This document shows positions 63,415 to 64,000 of a stretch of DNA of 64,000 nt, piece after piece. Below the pieces are notes generated by a model. The model was not told the DNA's origin and made no database searches. It saw only the letters and a program-made list of their open reading frames with translations. Position numbers and translations under genes: made by a program. Numbering within the stretch: position 1 is the first letter of the stretch; each line of letters begins with the position of its first letter. This stretch comes from Marinospirillum sp035271045 (GTDB taxonomy: Bacteria > Pseudomonadota > Gammaproteobacteria > Pseudomonadales > Halomonadaceae): assembly GCF_035271045.1 (NCBI RefSeq), contig NZ_DATESC010000030.1, positions 124,001 to 188,000 on the forward strand. Direction: 5' to 3'.

Positions 63415-64000
63415 ATGCCTAGCGCTAGTCAACAAGACCGTCTTTTCAGTGGTGGTATGCCAGAGAAATTTGCCCGAAATATCTATGGCACGGCTAAAGG
63501 TCGTTTGCGCCTTAAAATTTTGCGCGAACGTATGCTTACCGAGCTACCTTTAGAAAAAAAAGGCTTAAAGGTGCTGGATGCTGGTGGTGGTTTAGGGCAA
63601 ATTTCTTGTTGGTTGGCGCGTAAAGGGCATCATGTGCTATTGGCTGAACCGGCCCAAGAAATGCTTGATTATTCGGCTAAACGCCTGCAGCGCTCTGGTG
63701 TCACAACGTTAAATGCGTCTATACAAGACCTAGCGCAGCAATTGCCAAAAGATCAGCAAAATTTTGATTTAATTGTTTGCCATGCGGTTTTGGAATGGCT
63801 GCAGCAACCAAAAGAAACCTTATTAGAACTATTGCAGCTTTTAAAACCAGGTGGGCATTTGTCGCTGATGTTTTTTAATGCTGATGCGTTGTTGTTAGCA
63901 AATATTTTAAAGGGAAACTGGCAAAGAGTGCTAGAAAAACCCTTGCAAGGTAAAGGTAAAGGTAAACGCCTAACACCGATTTCACCCTTAAAACCTAATG
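63415..64000 (+). CDS. cmoM: tRNA 5-carboxymethoxyuridine methyltransferase CmoM, 3' end cut off
   Basis: SAM-dependent methyltransferase; 195 codons visible, the frame runs off the right edge. FARNIYGTAKGRLRL, VLDAGGGLGQISCWLA (motif I, about 55-70) and CHAVLEWLQQPKETLLELLQLLKPGG are close matches to the SmtA/CmoM protein that methylates cmo5U34 of tRNA. ATG at 63415 has no strong ribosome site that I can see. Fourth or fifth tRNA-modification gene in the window. Confidence 0.88.
   Translation, partial: MPSASQQDRLFSGGMPEKFARNIYGTAKGRLRLKILRERMLTELPLEKKGLKVLDAGGGLGQISCWLARKGHHVLLAEPAQEMLDYSAKRLQRSGVTTLNASIQDLAQQLPKDQQNFDLIVCHAVLEWLQQPKETLLELLQLLKPGGHLSLMFFNADALLLANILKGNWQRVLEKPLQGKGKGKRLTPISPLKPN

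Noticed and set aside
1..64000. Prophage, insertion sequence, integron or defence island
   Set aside because: No transposase, integrase, restriction, toxin-antitoxin or phage genes were recognised; gene order is that of core chromosome.

Overview
The window is ordinary chromosome of an AT-leaning gammaproteobacterium. Gene order points to the Pseudomonadales/Oceanospirillales side. Three blocks are recalled from Pseudomonas genomes: (i) trpH-like / yciO-like / scpA / scpB / rluB; (ii) nadA, perM, TusA-like, bepA, bcp, dapA, bamC, MBL hydrolase, purC; (iii) HAD, rppH, ptsP, TSUP, lgt, thyA, folA. The right end is the classic amiB-mutL-miaA-hfq-hflX-hflK-hflC-hisZ-purA superoperon. I saw no insertion sequence, prophage, CRISPR array or rRNA. 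The species is not identifiable by reading alone.

Layout. 1-1.4 kb: end of a metal ABC importer (cut off permease plus an odd ZnuA-like protein with almost no histidine). 1.5-6 kb: a complete MacA-MacB-outer membrane tripartite efflux system. 6.1-9.7 kb: di-haem cytochrome c peroxidase and a TonB-dependent receptor separated by a leader rich in repeats. 10-13 kb: MdtJI-type SMR pair behind a structured leader, a standalone Rossmann-domain protein and a FapA (DUF342) protein. 13-17.7 kb: YciI, PHP phosphoesterase, YciO, ScpAB, RluB and two identical tRNA-Lys genes. 17.8-25.8 kb: NAD, lysine, purine and outer membrane assembly genes. 25.8-38.5 kb: TrmO, HAD, RppH, PtsP, an L,D-transpeptidase, NRDE protein, a degenerate hybrid sensor, TSUP permease, Lgt, ThyA, FolA and a ProQ-domain protein. 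38.5-45.4 kb: CBS protein, a 36-residue small ORF, the sodium-pumping oxaloacetate decarboxylase operon oadGAB, DusC and QueG. 45.5-52 kb: DctPQM TRAP transporter with its DctB/DctD two-component system. 52-64 kb: TsaE and the amiB-purA block, then a CmoM methyltransferase cut by the window edge.

How the parts fit: DctB/DctD should sense external C4-dicarboxylates and switch on dctPQM through a sigma-54 promoter, which I can place at 48612-48629. The imported malate, fumarate or succinate gives oxaloacetate, the substrate of OadGAB, so a sodium-motive carbon route is plausible. Two RNA chaperones (Hfq and a ProQ-like protein) and several structured leaders suggest active post-transcriptional control.

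Best second-look items: the hybrid sensor at 32682-34892, which lacks the phospho-accepting histidine and N-box asparagine yet keeps an intact receiver; the sigma-54 promoter with an upstream palindrome in the dct locus; the two-hairpin leader of mdtJI; the inverted/direct repeat leader of the TonB receptor; and the histidine-poor ZnuA-like protein. I did not find a clearly new multi-gene system; most of the window is housekeeping.
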